Source: Stereum hirsutum FP-91666 SS1
Taxonomy: Eukaryota > Basidiomycota > Agaricomycetes > Russulales > Stereaceae
Direction: 5' to 3'
DNA length: 64,000 nt
Assembly: GCF_000264905.1 (NCBI RefSeq)
Contig: NW_006763144.1
Span: 1,471,111 to 1,535,110 of the forward strand
Shown: in pieces, positions 48,801 to 61,276 of the stretch
How the letters are laid out: every line of letters begins with the position of its first letter
How positions within the stretch are numbered: the stretch's first letter is position 1
Notes under the pieces: model-generated
What the model saw: the letters and a program-made list of their open reading frames with translations, nothing else
What the model was told of the DNA's origin: nothing
The model's database searches: none
Program-made: the position numbers and the translations under genes

Positions 48801-49509
48801 TCACATCTCAATCTCCATAGCGTCATCGTCGTGTAAAGGTAAAGAACATGTGGATGTCGAGACGGGGTGATAGGTTGTGATGGTCGGCCCCTCGAACGCC
48901 TTCGAGTAATCCGGGTTGAAAAGGACTAGCGCCTGGTTCTGGTTTGGTGTCGATTCTGGGTTGGGTAGTGGGCGGGGAATCGTCAGCAAGGTGTGTGTGG
49001 TCTGCATGAGGTGTTCCCGAACAGCTGGTGAGATGAGTTCTTCCGTGGTACTCTCGCCGTCTTCTTCGTCTGACGACGAACCGTCGAGGTCGGTTACGAC
49101 GATACCTAAACCGGATGCAAGAGTGGTTGGTGAAGGGTTAAATGTGTGGGAACATGCGGTGCTTACGGTCTTTCTCAGGTTCGTACCAGCTTGACGAGCT
49201 CATCTTTACCTCTGGGATAGCTTCCTCCGTCGAGACAGCAGACATGGGTGTTTCTCTGGACGGCGACACATCGGTGTCCATAAACGTGTCAGAGAGCGGT
49301 GATTCGGATCGTTGGTAGTTGGCAAGAGAAGTCACTGGTGAGGATGCGACGCCATGCCTCACGTTTGAGAGCGAGAGGCTAGCAAGATCGCGTTCGAGAG
49401 TAGTGGAACGTCTGCGTTTGTGATGATGGAGGGTGGATAGAGAGTCGCGGCTGTCGTCCTCGTTGCTGGTGTCACCGTCAGAAGAAAGCTTGCGTTTGAG
49501 AGAGGACAT
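48801..49509 (-). CDS. Acidic, serine-rich protein of unknown function
   Basis: Two-exon protein of about 215 residues that I do not recognise. ATG 49509 opens [20 protein letters not shown] and a basic cluster [20 protein letters not shown] that could act as a nuclear signal. Next come [16 protein letters not shown] and [10 protein letters not shown]. An intron of about 60 bases (49110-49171) with a GTAAGC donor and TTTAG acceptor joins [20 protein letters not shown]. The second exon has [20 protein letters not shown] and [17 protein letters not shown], which look like conserved short motifs, and ends DDDAMEIEM at TGA 48801. There are no membrane helices. The frame is kept across the splice and the exon is coding-like, so it is probably a real gene, possibly a nuclear phosphoprotein. 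Confidence 0.6.
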
Positions 49510-49850
49510 CTTGAACCACGGGTGGTGTGACGGAGAGCTTGCCCAGGTCGCGGACATACTGTATATACACGAAAGTACGGTGTTTGGGGGATGATATATG
49601 ATGTATGCAGTGGGCGGCATGAACCTTCGAGAATCGACGTTCGCTGGACGTGTTCCATCACGTGACATTCTGCCGACTTCACCTTGCGCCGTGCGGTCCT
49701 CACCATAATCTTTTATCAGAGGCGTGGCGAAGATGTATGCATTCCCACCAGTAGATACAGAATCATGGACGTAATGAAAAGCATAGCACAACGTATGGAG
49801 AACAAAGACAGGATCCACCGGGAACCAACCCTTCCCTAGCAGTATCGAAT

Positions 49851-50498
49851 CTAACCGCGCTTCTTCGACACACCGACAGTCTTTCCACGACGGCCTGAAC
49901 AACGAAACCTGGTCAGAACGAGATATTGCGCTGGAGAATATTAGAAACGCACCGGTCGTCTTAGTGTGCTGGCCCCTGACGCGAAGACCCCATGAGTGCC
50001 GCAGGCCTCGGTGAGCACGAATCTTCTTCAGGCGCTCCAAGTCATCACGGAGCTTAGAGTCCACGCCGTTAGAGAGCACTTGGAAGTTTTTGCCGTCTAC
50101 AATGTCCCGCTGCCTGTTCAAGAACCACGTAGGAATCTTGAATTGTGTTGGGTTTTGGATGATGGTCACGAGACGCTCGAGTTCGTCCGAGTTCAGCTCT
50201 CCCGCACTGAAAAACAGTATATATGTTTGTCTCAGGAATGGCAGACACAAACGAAGCTGGCGGTGCATACCGCTTGTTGAGATCTACGTCGGCCTTCTTG
50301 CACACCAAGTTAGAGTACCGACGACCGACACCCTTGATCTCCGTCAAAGCGTACATGATCTTGCGTTTACCGTCAACATTGGTGTTGAGAAGACGGAGGA
50401 TGTGCTGTGGTCTATTATTCAGTCAAATATTCATGGATGAAGTTGATGAAGGGGCGCACCTGGAACTGCTGATGAGCTTCGGGAAGGACCAGAGACAT
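49851..50498 (-). CDS. RPS18: 40S ribosomal protein uS13 (RPS18)
   Basis: Small-subunit ribosomal protein at the head, contacting the large subunit (bridge B1). ATG 50498 opens [14 protein letters not shown] short intron leads to [20 protein letters not shown] then [20 protein letters not shown]. Another intron near 50210-50270 leads to [40 protein letters not shown] and [20 protein letters not shown]. The last exon is [14 protein letters not shown] with TAG at 49851. All conserved uS13 blocks are present; about 157 residues as expected. Four short exons are typical for basidiomycete ribosomal genes. A GTGAGA donor near 50653 suggests an additional intron in the 5' leader. Confidence 0.95.
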
Positions 50499-50899
50499 CT
50501 TGTCAATGCGCGTGGTTCTGTCGGACAAGGTCAATCAGTTCGTCATCCGTGTGTGGGATAGGACATCCATCACGACTACGTCGATAGCAGCGCCAGAATG
50601 CACGCAGATACGTTCCATTGTATCACGCTCGTAACCTGCAGTGGGATTCTCACCTTGGAAAGTAAAGGGGAGCGTGGAGGCGGTCGGTTTCGTCGTCACC
50701 GTCAACAGCGGGGCAAGTGAGCCTGGCGGGACGCCCGGCAATCTCCGTTCGCCGCCGTATTCGGCAACTGCTTGCAGTTCCTTACTTCGCGACGGTATGC
50801 AGTATTACTGAAGGGCGGAAAAAATACATGCAGTATATAGACTATACAGAGAGATACAAGCACGCATTACAATCATATTATTCGCGTGGGTCTACGCAG
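50499..50899. other. RPS18 upstream region and ALA1 3' flank
   Basis: About 400 bases. An open frame of 68 codons (50741-50535, minus) probably reflects the RPS18 leader and not a gene. The sequence near 50640-50660 carries a GTGAGA donor-like site that may belong to a leader intron. No further features. Confidence 0.4.
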
Positions 50900-53800
50900 C
50901 TACGCCTTCACTTCGTCTAGGTACTTCTTGGCTGCAATCACGGCGTCTTCAACCTTGCTCACTTCTTGACCAACACCTTGCGCTCCTTCCTCCTTTCCAC
51001 CAGCCTGGAGCGAGAGTGGCGTGAATATAGATCTGGAGACGCACATATTGATACTCACCTTTCCACCAATAACAGCTGTCACTTTGGATGCCCACGTCCG
51101 CGCGTCCAAACCCCGAGCTCTGTACGACTCCGGGATATGATTTGCGTGTGCAACTTTCCCAGCGTTGGCGTCCACACTAAAGACGTAAACAGCCTTACCA
51201 AGCTTTTTCGCTTGGAGAACGACAGCCTGGAGAATCTATGAGATTTAAAATTGCAGTCAGACGAGGCTCAATAGGAGTGAGGTCAGTGTACCTTGGTGTT
51301 GCCCTCGACGTCTAGAACGGTGATATACGCTGGCTCGTTCGGATTCTCCTCGAAATACTTGACGACGTCCTCAACGGCCTTGAGGAATCAGCGATATTAG
51401 TATCGGATCGGGTAGAAACCGGCGATGGAGACACACGGCTTTGTTGGCGGCGAGGTCCTTCTCCTTGATCTCCTTGTCGAACGTCTTTCTGAGAGCAGCT
51501 AAGTGGTCTCTCATTCGCGTCTTCTCAATCAGCGATATATCCGCTTGGCTAAGTTCCTAGAATATCAATCAGCACTTTTCGACAGCACCAAGAGCGGAAG
51601 AGCACGGACGACGGTCAAGGTCTTGAGGGCGGTATCCTTCGTGTTGCCCGCCAGTTTTTCAACCTGGTGCAGTCTTTCCCTGAGTGTCTCAGCCTGTCTT
51701 GTGACTTCCTGAGCCTCATGCCCGGTCACAGCGATGATTCGGCGTGTGCCCTTCGCGATTCCGGACTCCTCGATGACCACAAACTGCTTGATATCACCCG
51801 TTCGAGCAACATGACTGTACGAGATGGTTAGGCTTGTCTGCACGTGATAGAAGGGAGGCAAGCTCACGTTCCGCCACAAAACTCTATGCTCGTGCTGCGC
51901 CACTTAGGACTCTCGACGTCCTTCGCAATATCTGCAACATCGTATTCCAATGAGACGACGCGCACGGGGTCTGGATACGATTCACCGAACACAGCACGGA
52001 GCCCAGAGATTCTCTGAGCCGTCTTCAAATCGAGCTCTTGACTGTAGACCTTGACGTTCTTCTTTACCCATTCATTAGCCATCGACTCAATCTTCACGAG
52101 TTCATTGATGGGGATCTGAGCTTTATGTGAGAAGTCGAAACGAAGTTTGGTCGGTGCGACAAGAGAGCCCCTTTGATCGATATGATCCCCGAGAATTTCA
52201 CGTAGACAGAAGTTGAGTATGTGAGTCGCAGTATGGTTATTGCGCAAGGGCCATCGACGGAGCTGCAAGGTAGGTCGACGGTGAGAATATAAAGGCATTT
52301 TTTAGAGGGATAATGTTTACCTCGTCATAGGAGGCCACCACCTTGTCTCCCACAGAAAGTTTGCCATATTTGAGGTACCCGATGTGAAGAACATAACCGT
52401 TGTAGACTTGCACGTTCGTCACTTCAAAGTCGGCGAAGCCATCTATTACGATGTTGCCGGTGTCGTGTTCCTGTCCTCCCGATTCGGCGTAGAAGCTGGT
52501 GCGATCTAGAATGATACCAAAAGACGTATCCTCGGATACGTTGCTCGTGGTCTGGAAAAATGACTTGCTGAAATAAATGGCCTTCACAGTAGCCTCTACG
52601 TTGCCGACAGCTAGTGTTACGATCAACTGGTTGATCGCAAGAGGCGATGAGTGGATAAACTTACAAAATTTGGCAGAGTCATCCGTCTTCGGGACATCAG
52701 TGTTTTTCTCCAAGGTAGCAAGATCATGGACGTCGAGTTTGACGACACTGTTTGCGTGCTTCTTCTGGGAAGCCTTACTTGCTTCCTTCGATGAAGCTTG
52801 TGCTGCTTCAAACTCTCGCTCGTTGATGGTTAGGCCGAGCTCTTCAGCCATCAATCGCGTTAGGTCGACGGGAAAGCCGTAGGTGTCGTAAAGTCGCCAG
52901 ACGTCCTTCCCATTGAGCTCGCGGACGCCCCGTTCTCGAGCTGAAGCCGCGTACTGCTCGAACAACTTCTCCCCACGGTCCAGGGTGCGCGAGAACGATT
53001 CCTCTTCTTCGTCTAGAATTTCTTTGATCTCTGGCAGCTTCTTGGTGAGCTCCGGGAAAGTTGCGCCCTGGAGAGACCATTGAGGACACAGCAACAGCAA
53101 ACAATATAGAGACCAAAACTCACCAGTTGATCGACTACGACAGGCATCAACGAGGAGAAAAATGTACCGATTGTGACGCCCAGTTTCTTGCGAGCATACC
53201 GCGCTCCACGTCTCAGAATACGGCGCAGGACGTAGCCGCGACCCACATTGTTCGGCACCCCACCATCGCTCAACGCAAACGTCAAGGTTCGGACGTGATC
53301 GGCAACCACACGATAAGCCGTGTCGATGCCATCGTCGTCTTCCTCGCCAAATTTGCCTTGATAGCCTCGCACACCAGTCAACTCCTGTACCCTGGCAAAG
53401 ATAGGGAGGAAGACGTCGGTGTCGTAATTAGACCGTTTGTCTTGAATCACGGATACAAGTCTTTCGAATCCCATGCCGGTGTCGACATGTTTGAGCGGCA
53501 AAGACTTGAGACTTCCGTCGTCTTCTCTGTTGAACTGAATGAAAACGTTGTTCCAAATTTCTAAGACGTCGGGGTCGTCTTGATTGACGAGATGCGCGGC
53601 GTTGCGTCCACCAATCCGATCGTAATGAATCTCGCTGGCAGGAGTAAAAGGCAAAGATAGAAAGTCTCAGCTCTCTATTCTTGGTGGTGAATTTGAGGAG
53701 ACTTACCTGCAAGGACCGCAAGGACCCGTGGCGCCCATCTCTGCCGGAGCCATCAACGCAGGTCACCAACGAGATTCAAGGATAGCTTACCCCAGAAATT

Positions 53801-54563
53801 GTCTTTCGCGTTGCCCGGAAGGATATGGTCGTCTGCAACACCTTGATCTAACCAGAATTGACGAACTTCGAGGTCGGGTTCCAGGCCGGCCGTAGGATCA
53901 CCTTCGAAATAAGTGACATACAGCCGATCTTTCGGAAGTTTGAAAACATCCGTTAGTAGTTCCCAAGAGTAGTGCACGGCTTCTTTCTGGACAAAAGCAG
54001 TTGTATGACTAGAGCAACAGCGTCATGTCATGCGTACACACCTTGAAATAATCCCCAAATGACCAGTTGCCCAACATTTCGAAGAAGGTATGGTGGTATG
54101 AATCTTTACCCACATCGTCCAGATCTAACATAGGAGTTTGAGTGAGAAGGGTCTGAGGGAGCAAGGTGGGGTAAACGATACCATTATGCTTGCCACCAGC
54201 CCTGATGCATTTCTGACTATTGAAAGCCCGTCGAAGTTTTGCAAGATCGGAAAGAGGATCGACAGTGCCTAGGAATATCGATTTGTACTTGGTATGACAA
54301 AGGATAAGTTGAGAAAACATGAGAGTACCGGGTGAATACCTTACCTGGTTCATACCAGCGTTTGCAAAAAGGAGGGTAGGGTCCTCATATGGAATTGTCG
54401 ACGAAGAGCGAACAAACGTGTGGTCCCTCGAGCGGAAGTAGTTAAAAAACTCCTCCCGAATCTTGGATGAAGTCCAGTTAGGAATTGAGTTGCTCGTCAA
54501 AGTCGCCATACTCGAGTATGCTCGCCGGGAGCAGGAGGCTTTCAGCAAACCGAAACAGCGCAT
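50900..54563 (-). CDS. ALA1: Alanyl-tRNA synthetase, probably both cytosolic and mitochondrial
   Basis: Class II synthetase charging tRNA-Ala. ATG 54563 opens [18 protein letters not shown], a basic presequence-like leader. A second ATG at 54509 ([12 protein letters not shown]) starts the cytosolic-type protein. Motifs in order: [46 protein letters not shown] with [95 protein letters not shown], and the editing site [20 protein letters not shown] with [18 protein letters not shown] (zinc ligands HxxxH and CxxxH). The C-terminal C-Ala region ends [11 protein letters not shown] at TAG 50900. About eleven introns. Nearly 1,000 residues, as expected. The editing and aminoacylation residues look intact. 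Confidence 0.95.
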
Positions 54564-54729
54564 ACACTCGAGTCACTGGCATTGCCCACAACCCAAAAGA
54601 GGACATGGAGGAAGCACGCGGTCACGTGCTTGCGTTTTATTGTTCATCGAGATCCGACGTTCAACATTTTGACCTGAACGTTCATCGTCCTGAACCGATA
54701 TCCCTTGGAACGGTCTCTTTTCCTTCTCG
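54564..54729. promoter_or_regulatory. Divergent promoter of ALA1 and the CLASP-like gene
   Basis: A 166-bp gap lies between two divergent ATGs (54563 minus, 54730 plus). No TATA box is evident. Start-site selection within the ALA1 half would decide whether the presequence ATG is included in the mRNA. Confidence 0.4.
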
Positions 54730-57231
54730 ATGCCTCCCAAGATTCCAGACATCATAACGGTATGCTCTTCGTTTTAACTCATCGTGCTCGCAGGTATTCA
54801 AGGAACTCCCAGTGCGCTTCTGAGTCCGACTTCCAGAGCACAGTAGCCCCCATAGTCCAAGCCCTCAATGCGGCCGAGTCAGAAGAAACCTGGAACTCGA
54901 TCTCTAACGCGATTTTACGCCTTGTTGCTCTTGCGAAAGGAGCCGCATCTCAGTATCCCACGACTTTTGTGGCCACCCTGCGTTCGAACCATCGTGCCAT
55001 TTCCAGTGCTGCGTCATCAGAACGATCACGGCTCTCTTCCTCTGCCGTCGACCTTATCAATGTTTCTGCCTCTGAACTCGGCACAGATTTTGAGACGCTG
55101 CTACCCCTCTTTCTCCCAACCGTGCTCTCGCTCTGCAGTCGTCCCAATAAAGTCTTCATCACTCGCGCCAAAGCAAGCATCCAACTCATCATCGAGGGCA
55201 CGCAGCTAGCTTCCATTCTGCCGTATCTGGTCCAGTGTCTTCGAGACAAATCGCATATGATGCGTCTTGCGGCAGCAGAAGGCATCCTCTCCTGCGTGAA
55301 CTCAATCAATCCCCCGGATTTGGAGAAGGAAATTCGAGCTCGAGACCTAGAAAGCGCCATCAGGGCCACATCGAGAGACGCCAATGCCGAGATTCGGAAG
55401 GTCAGCAGAAAAATCTTTGATGCTTACACAGTTCTCCTACCACACAGGGTAGACAGGTGCGTGATCGACTATTGATAGTCACGGCTCCTTGCCTCAGGCT
55501 TATGGGGGGTTCCATTGTTAAGCTTCACCGACCCTCTGTCACCAACAACGAAGAAATACCTCGATGTCAAGGCACCGACTCGGCCTATCAGTCGTCCGGC
55601 CTCACGTTCTCAGTCATCCCAATCCATACGCTCCACACATTCGACCGTATCTAGACCTCGCTCCGTCCTAGGTCAGGCCACTCGCTCAAGGCACCTCTCT
55701 GTCCACCAACGTGCCGCCTCTTCATCCGCTGTCAACGAGCCAATCGGTTCCTGTGCTGCGCCGAGTCTCTCCCGAAGTCAGACTACGTCCACACGCCCAG
55801 CGAACGTTGCTGCACAAAAATCTAGCATGCCACCCCCACCCAGCATTCCCCTTCGGCGTTCAAAATCAGTGCACACCGGTATCTCTCTATCAAAGGATCC
55901 TGTGCCCCAAGCACCGTTGCGACCCGGAGGTGTCCTTATTTCATCAGTGGACTCGGTCCCTGCACGCTCTGCATCGCGCAGCGCCACGGGAACAGGGCCT
56001 CAGCGCATCCGTCAACCACTCGATAACTCATCTTCTAAGGCTATCGGATCTGGCAGAGCACCTATAGGTCTTACCATCGAGACGTTGACCACAAGAACTG
56101 CAGTTGGACCCAGACGCTCCCCAGCAGACCCAGCCCTCTCCCATGCGTTGACCACCAGCCAGGGCGACGGTAGAGGACGGCAGCGGCAGGTTGGAGGGGC
56201 GAAGAGAGTCCCCAGACCTATCACCTCTGTAACCGACGTGGCGAAACCGGTAGATGGCAAACCCAATCCTATTCCTGCGAGAAGTACGGCTTCGGCTCTC
56301 ACTACCGTGAAGTACGTCGCTTTTTCTATACAGCTATCACGGCGTTCTCACTACCACTATCTATAGATCTTTCGCACCAGTAAAGATTGCACCATCTGGA
56401 ACTAGCAAACTGCCAACGATACTTAGCAGTAAAACCGACCCGCCTCGGCCTAATGGTTCCCGAGCCACCTCTGCGTCAGATCATGGCACTAAACGGACGG
56501 GCGGAATCACACAACCCACCCTTTCCCAGATAGCTCGTATGAAGGCCATTGCGACGAAGACGACCACCGAGCGTAAGGATCGTGCAGTCAATCCTCGAGC
56601 GCCGCAAGCACCAGCCCCCCTCGCTCATAAACCAGGAAGCAAGCGGGAACTGGTGGACACGTCTAAACCGTCCGATCCCACGGCAGTGCGCCCAGAATCA
56701 ATACCACTTCCACCCTCGCCTTCACCTTCTATACCAGCGAATCACGAACAGACATTGTATTCTCCCTTACCCACACCCGCGGACACCCACATAGCAGGCC
56801 CATATTCGCCCGTTATCCCTTCTTCACCTTCTTCACCTTCTTCACCTTCTTCACCACATGATCAAGTCCCTGCAGGCTCACAGCCCCAATCCCCGCTCTG
56901 TGTAGGCACAAGTGCGTCACCTATCACTACCCCCGAAAGGCCCTTCGCCTCGACAAATATCCGCAGTACCGAGAGCGAGGGTACACCTATCTCTGCACTT
57001 GTATCCTCCATCCAAAAAGGGTTTTTGTTCGCACCAAATTCTCCAATGTCACCACCACAGTCTTATGCATCTTCAAATCTTGTTGACGCCTCATGTGATT
57101 CCTGGTCTGGTCATCGCTGGCCCCCGCGATTAGCTGACATGACCAATATCGAGTCAATCAGCGATACTGAGGAGGTGCTCGATGACATTTCAAAGCATTC
57201 TGCTGTAACTGCGATACAGATCCTGCATTGA
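54730..57231 (+). CDS. CLASP-like TOG-domain microtubule regulator
   Basis: CLASP_N/TOG proteins bind tubulin and rescue or stabilise microtubules. ATG 54730 gives MPPKIPDIIT; splicing over about 54760-54818 (acceptor ACTCCCAG) joins CASESDFQSTVAPIVQALNA. The TOG array follows with paired helices: EETWNSISNAILRLVALAKG, DLINVSASELGTDFETLLPL, LPTVLSLCSRPNKVFITRAK and CLRDKSHMMRLAAAEGILSC, ending EIRKVSRKIFDAYTVLLPHR at about residue 240. The remaining 500 residues are basic Ser/Arg/Pro-rich and disordered, as in the microtubule-binding segment of CLASP, with a SSP repeat at about 56820-56855. Only one TOG domain is seen, and no C-terminal kinetochore-binding domain. So this is a reduced CLASP or a related TOG protein. 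Two further introns lie near 55455-55512 and 56310-56368. Stop at 57231. Confidence 0.72.
56821..56855 (+). repeat. TTCTTCACC tandem repeat
   Basis: About four copies of a 9-base unit inside the CLASP-like gene, encoding a Ser-Ser-Pro repeat. Probably a slippage-prone coding minisatellite. Confidence 0.9.
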
Positions 57232-60200
57232 CAGGAAGATATTTTGGGGATTGACACTAGTTCGTATGGTATGAATGGCTAGACCTTGTTTTGATTTTCT
57301 CTAATCCTCTGTTATGTTTGGTATATATACATACTATATACATATTGAACAATGTGATGCTATATCTTTCTAGTTTGTGTTACATCAAAACTCTTGGAAG
57401 TCACTGAGCCACCGTCCTGATGTGTCATGATTGGTGCTGGTTCACTATGTTAGACATCTTGTACTTATCTGGGAACCCTATACAGTTTTGGTGGGTGTGT
57501 ACCTGGATCATATCAGGCCAAATTTTACTTAGGATGATTGTCTTGACATCATCACTGTTCATCAGGGTAGTCGCGCGCATTGAGCTTGGTCAACAGTGGG
57601 TTTACAGCGGGTTTCAGTGGCGGCGGACACAGAGTAGCTTTTGAAGTATCTTGTAGTTTGAGTTAGTATGTATCGGGGACATGAGCAGGATGAAACAAGA
57701 CCTCACCGCCACCTTGAGCTTCTTTATTGCTGTTGGTGGTCTCTGGAAAAAAGAGTCAGACATGTATGTGAACATGGTGGAGTTGATTGTTATGCACTTC
57801 ACTTTTTCTTCTTTCAACATTCTGGATCACAAACACTGCTGAAGTTGTGTGAGCTGCACAAAGAAGTCGAAGTACCATGGAGCATGTAATGAGCAGGGTT
57901 GGAGGCAGAGCCAAGTGAGGAGTCATCAGCAAAACCGCACCGGTCTATCGGACCTATCCGCTCTTGGGGCTCTAACCGGGTGGACACGAGTAGAGTGGCT
58001 AGTGCTATAAGAGCATATAGAGCTCCATAGACTGAAAGACCAGCTCTTGTTGGAGTATTGAATATTGAGCATTTAAGTTGACTTCGCTGAGCACCAAGCG
58101 CGCGTACGGGAGTCAGGGTGACGGGATGTCGATGCTGCGCCTCCAACTCGACCGGCAGTAAGAGATGTGTTAGGTAGATGTAAGTATTCTATAGGTAGTG
58201 TACATGATTGGATGAGAAACCGGAGTTTTAGGGACTGTCACAAGTCATATGAAAGGGGTACAACCAGGGGGGAGCTATGTGATGATGTTGGTACAACTTG
58301 AACGGTTATCTTGCCCGACACTGCTATATTCAACAATATATCCATATCCACACTAGCTCATAGATCATGGACGTTTTCATGGTGTGTGTGCCAGTAACGT
58401 CTACGTAGACAAAAACATCAGTAAGCTATTCTACAGAAATGTGTCAGGGTGGTGAATTGGCAGGAAGGAACATTGTCGGACAGCCGGGCCTCGTTGTTCA
58501 CAGAAGCAGGCCATTACCTCCAACATGGATGCGCATGGGATTGAGAATAACGTAGGGAGTGATGAAGGACAAATGAGAGACAGACATACCGAGGTAAGTA
58601 CCCTCGTTCTTACGGACACTCCAATCTCGAGCTCCTGCAACGAAGCATGGTAGAGAGAAGGGAAAGGGCACGATGATGGTCAGCACGGACATTGATTAAG
58701 TTTGGAGTCCACTCACCTGGGTCGCTTGTCGGGCACTGGCCTTCCTCTAGCCACCTAGTGACTGCACCACAAAACTGGGAACGTACACAAAGCACGATAT
58801 GCCAAGGACTCAATACTGAAGAGCCGCATGTTCTGAGGATAGCTCGTTACGAGCAGCGGAAAGTGTCAAGCAGGCGATGGTCACGGAGTGCGGCGATGCT
58901 TCGCGTACTGTATAAGCAGAACGGATGAAGAAGGGGTTGCAGAGAGCCAGCGTTCAGCGAGCTTCAGTGAGTCGTGATCCACACGTGCTGAAGCCTGCCC
59001 TAAACTAACACGTGACTCCGTTGATGCGAGAGATTGCATCGACCACTCGCGTCTCAGACGCCCTTCGTCCTTCTTCCCTTCCCTTCACTTCCCTCCCCTT
59101 GCCTGAACCTGCTCATTCAAGCGTATATTGCAATGTTCAACGTCCAAGAGCGCTTGCAGCATTGTTACACTGATGCATGGTCATAGTGTCACGTAGCCAA
59201 TCCTTGGGGGTTCAGTCGGCCTGCCGACTGTCAGGAAGTGGTGCGTGCGTCTATTCGCAAACGTCTTCGCTTGCTCACTTCTCCATTCACAGTGTCGCCT
59301 GTGTGATCAACGCTCAACAAGTTGCGACTACTCAACGCTTCGAGGATGCGGTAAGCAGTGGTCTCGTGCATCGTTCTTTCCCACTCAAGATTGTGCCTGT
59401 ATTTCGTTCTTCCTCGTTTTCATCCATGCCCTCAAAGCCGGAGCCGCATCTCTCAAGGTCTAGACAGCCTTCGCGGGGTTAGAACTATGTTACCTTCTCC
59501 ATGAATTGTGTGTTCAGTTCTTTATACCCTATGGTTCGTGTACCATCTATCCCCACAAACGGTGTGGTCCAACTGTCCCATACCCCTCCCGGTCTCCATT
59601 TGCTACAACCCTGCTTCTCAATCTATGCCCACAGTTTCTTGTGGTGAGATGGCAACTCCACTCCCTCTGAGGTACATTGCCCTACGAAGCAAAGTCGCCA
59701 TCATCGAGTCTCAACATATCTTTATTATGCTTTCGCTAATATGTTGGCTTCTTTGTCGACAGTGTCCAATGGGCGAAGAGCAAAACTATTGAGGTGAGTA
59801 TGTATGCCCTCGTCATGTTAGATATGTGGGAACCAGAGTCAGAACACTATGTGTAACACCGTTTAGCCGCGTGATGGAGGGCTGCAGCGGTCAGTTCAGC
59901 TCTCGTAGGATTCGCTGTTACTCAGCCACTAACTTTGGCTACATCAGATACAGGTTGTGCAAGACTGGCTTGAGTCTGGTGAGTTATGTGGAGTTGTCAC
60001 GTTGGCATACTTGACACTAATGTACTAATGTGATTCACTTACAAAGGGGCAGTCGAAGCGGGATCAGCGATATTCTATACATGTAGTAGGGTTTTCGCCG
60101 CTTTCCTTTTGTACATAAAGTAGTCGTGCATGGGGTGGCAGGTTCTCCTGCTGCCGCCGTTATATAATGTGATTCAAATCATCTATACACTCTAGTGATA

Positions 60201-60240
60201 TCTATGAAAGCGGGAAAATTGACTGCATATGAAATCTCTA
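57232..60240. other. Start of the repeat-rich, gene-poor right end
   Basis: About 3 kb after the last confident gene. Splice-like signals and short coding-like pieces occur. One example is ATG 59133 (MFNVQERLQHCYTDA), possibly continued at about 59293-59350 (VACVINAQQVATTQRFEDA) followed by a GTAAGC donor; another is a minus-strand piece at about 58560-58660 (ELEIGVSVRTRVLTS). I could not assemble any into a complete gene or recognise a family. They may be decayed genes or transposon remnants. No RNA gene is seen. Confidence 0.4.
57924..57952 (-). repeat. Dispersed short repeat, copy A
   Basis: On the minus strand this reads CCGATAGACCGGTGCGG then TTTTGCTGATG. It nearly matches the plus-strand sequence at 60363-60390. 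Shared ends of a transposon or a small nonautonomous element are the likely explanation. Confidence 0.55.
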
Positions 60241-60362
60241 CAAGCTCTATCTTGTGTCTATCGCTAGGAATCCCGCTCTAGCCCTGGGCAAGTCCGTTAG
60301 CGCTAGAGAGCTGCATATCGGGCTATCGGTCTAGGCATCTTGCGGAGTAGATGCGATAGACC

Positions 60363-60390
60363 GGAATAGACCGATGCGGTTTTGCTGATG
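60363..60390 (+). repeat. Dispersed short repeat, copy B
   Basis: Plus-strand sequence GGAATAGACCGATGCGG then TTTTGCTGATG, near-identical over about 28 bases to the minus-strand copy at 57924-57952. A further GATAGACCGG lies directly upstream (60351-60360), so the motif is partly duplicated in place. Confidence 0.55.
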
Positions 60391-61276
60391 GTTAGACAAG
60401 CAAGAAATGAGATTAGAAGTGAGTAAAGTAGATATACTACTGGCATTGAACAACGAGGATACAAGAGAGAGATCTCCGTCAAGCTTTTATATATGAGCGC
60501 GAGTTGAGGCTGAGTAAGTACAGGAGTTGCGGGACGAGTTGGAAGGGGACGAGATGTGGGTCAACAATGTGGGCTATAAAAGAGATGAAAAGAAACCAGA
60601 ATAAAGTGACACATAGGAGCGGGGAGACATTGAGGCAGCGGAGCATTGGACGAACTAGGCAAGTAAGTACGAACGAAATATGAAATAACCGAAGCCGGAT
60701 TAACCTGTCATGGCCTTAACCATGACAAAGCGGTATATCATCATTTCCCTCAACATTGTTTTTTCCGAGCTGTTCTACTCATGTTTCCACTTCATCAACT
60801 GACACCTGTGATATAGTGTTAGTGTCTTTACAATAAAACCATCAGCGTGATGCTTATAACAAACCAGAGGTGAAGAGGCACGAGAACATCCATCATCAGC
60901 TGCTATATCCGACGAGCCATTTGCAGAGCTCTGGGAAGATTGCTGGCCTAAATAGACCACAAATGAGTTCATGTAATAGTGCAGGAGAGTATAGCTAGAT
61001 TATACCTGTGGTGCCTTTGTTTTGGACGTCTGGTTGGCAGGTGCTTGAAGAACGGTGATTACCTATAAATCCTTTGGCTTGAAGACCACTGGCACTGCCG
61101 CTCAATGTTGACTTAGAAGGCTTCGGCTGTAAGAGGTCAGCTTAAAGTCCCACACAATAGAACAGAACCCGTGTGTCTCTTCGAGACCATGGAAAGAAAT
61201 TCCAAGTAGGGTAGAAATGTACAAGATAAAGGTGCTAATATAATACGGTCCAAATGTCCAATGTGTGCCTCGCCAC
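60391..61276. other. Gene-poor, AT-rich sequence
   Basis: No supportable gene. A minus-strand piece at 60975-60775 (SSQSSANGSSDIAADDGCSR) is coding-like and flanked by AG/GT signals. It could be a further exon of the candidate gene at 61277-61828 or part of another remnant. Confidence 0.35.

Noticed and set aside
50535..50741. 68-codon minus-strand frame upstream of RPS18
   Set aside because: It lies where the RPS18 leader should be, contains a donor-like GTGAGA, and has no recognised homology.
59763..59793. A QWAKS-coding stretch also present on the minus strand near 61700
   Set aside because: Only about 14 of 18 bases agree, too little to argue for a shared element.
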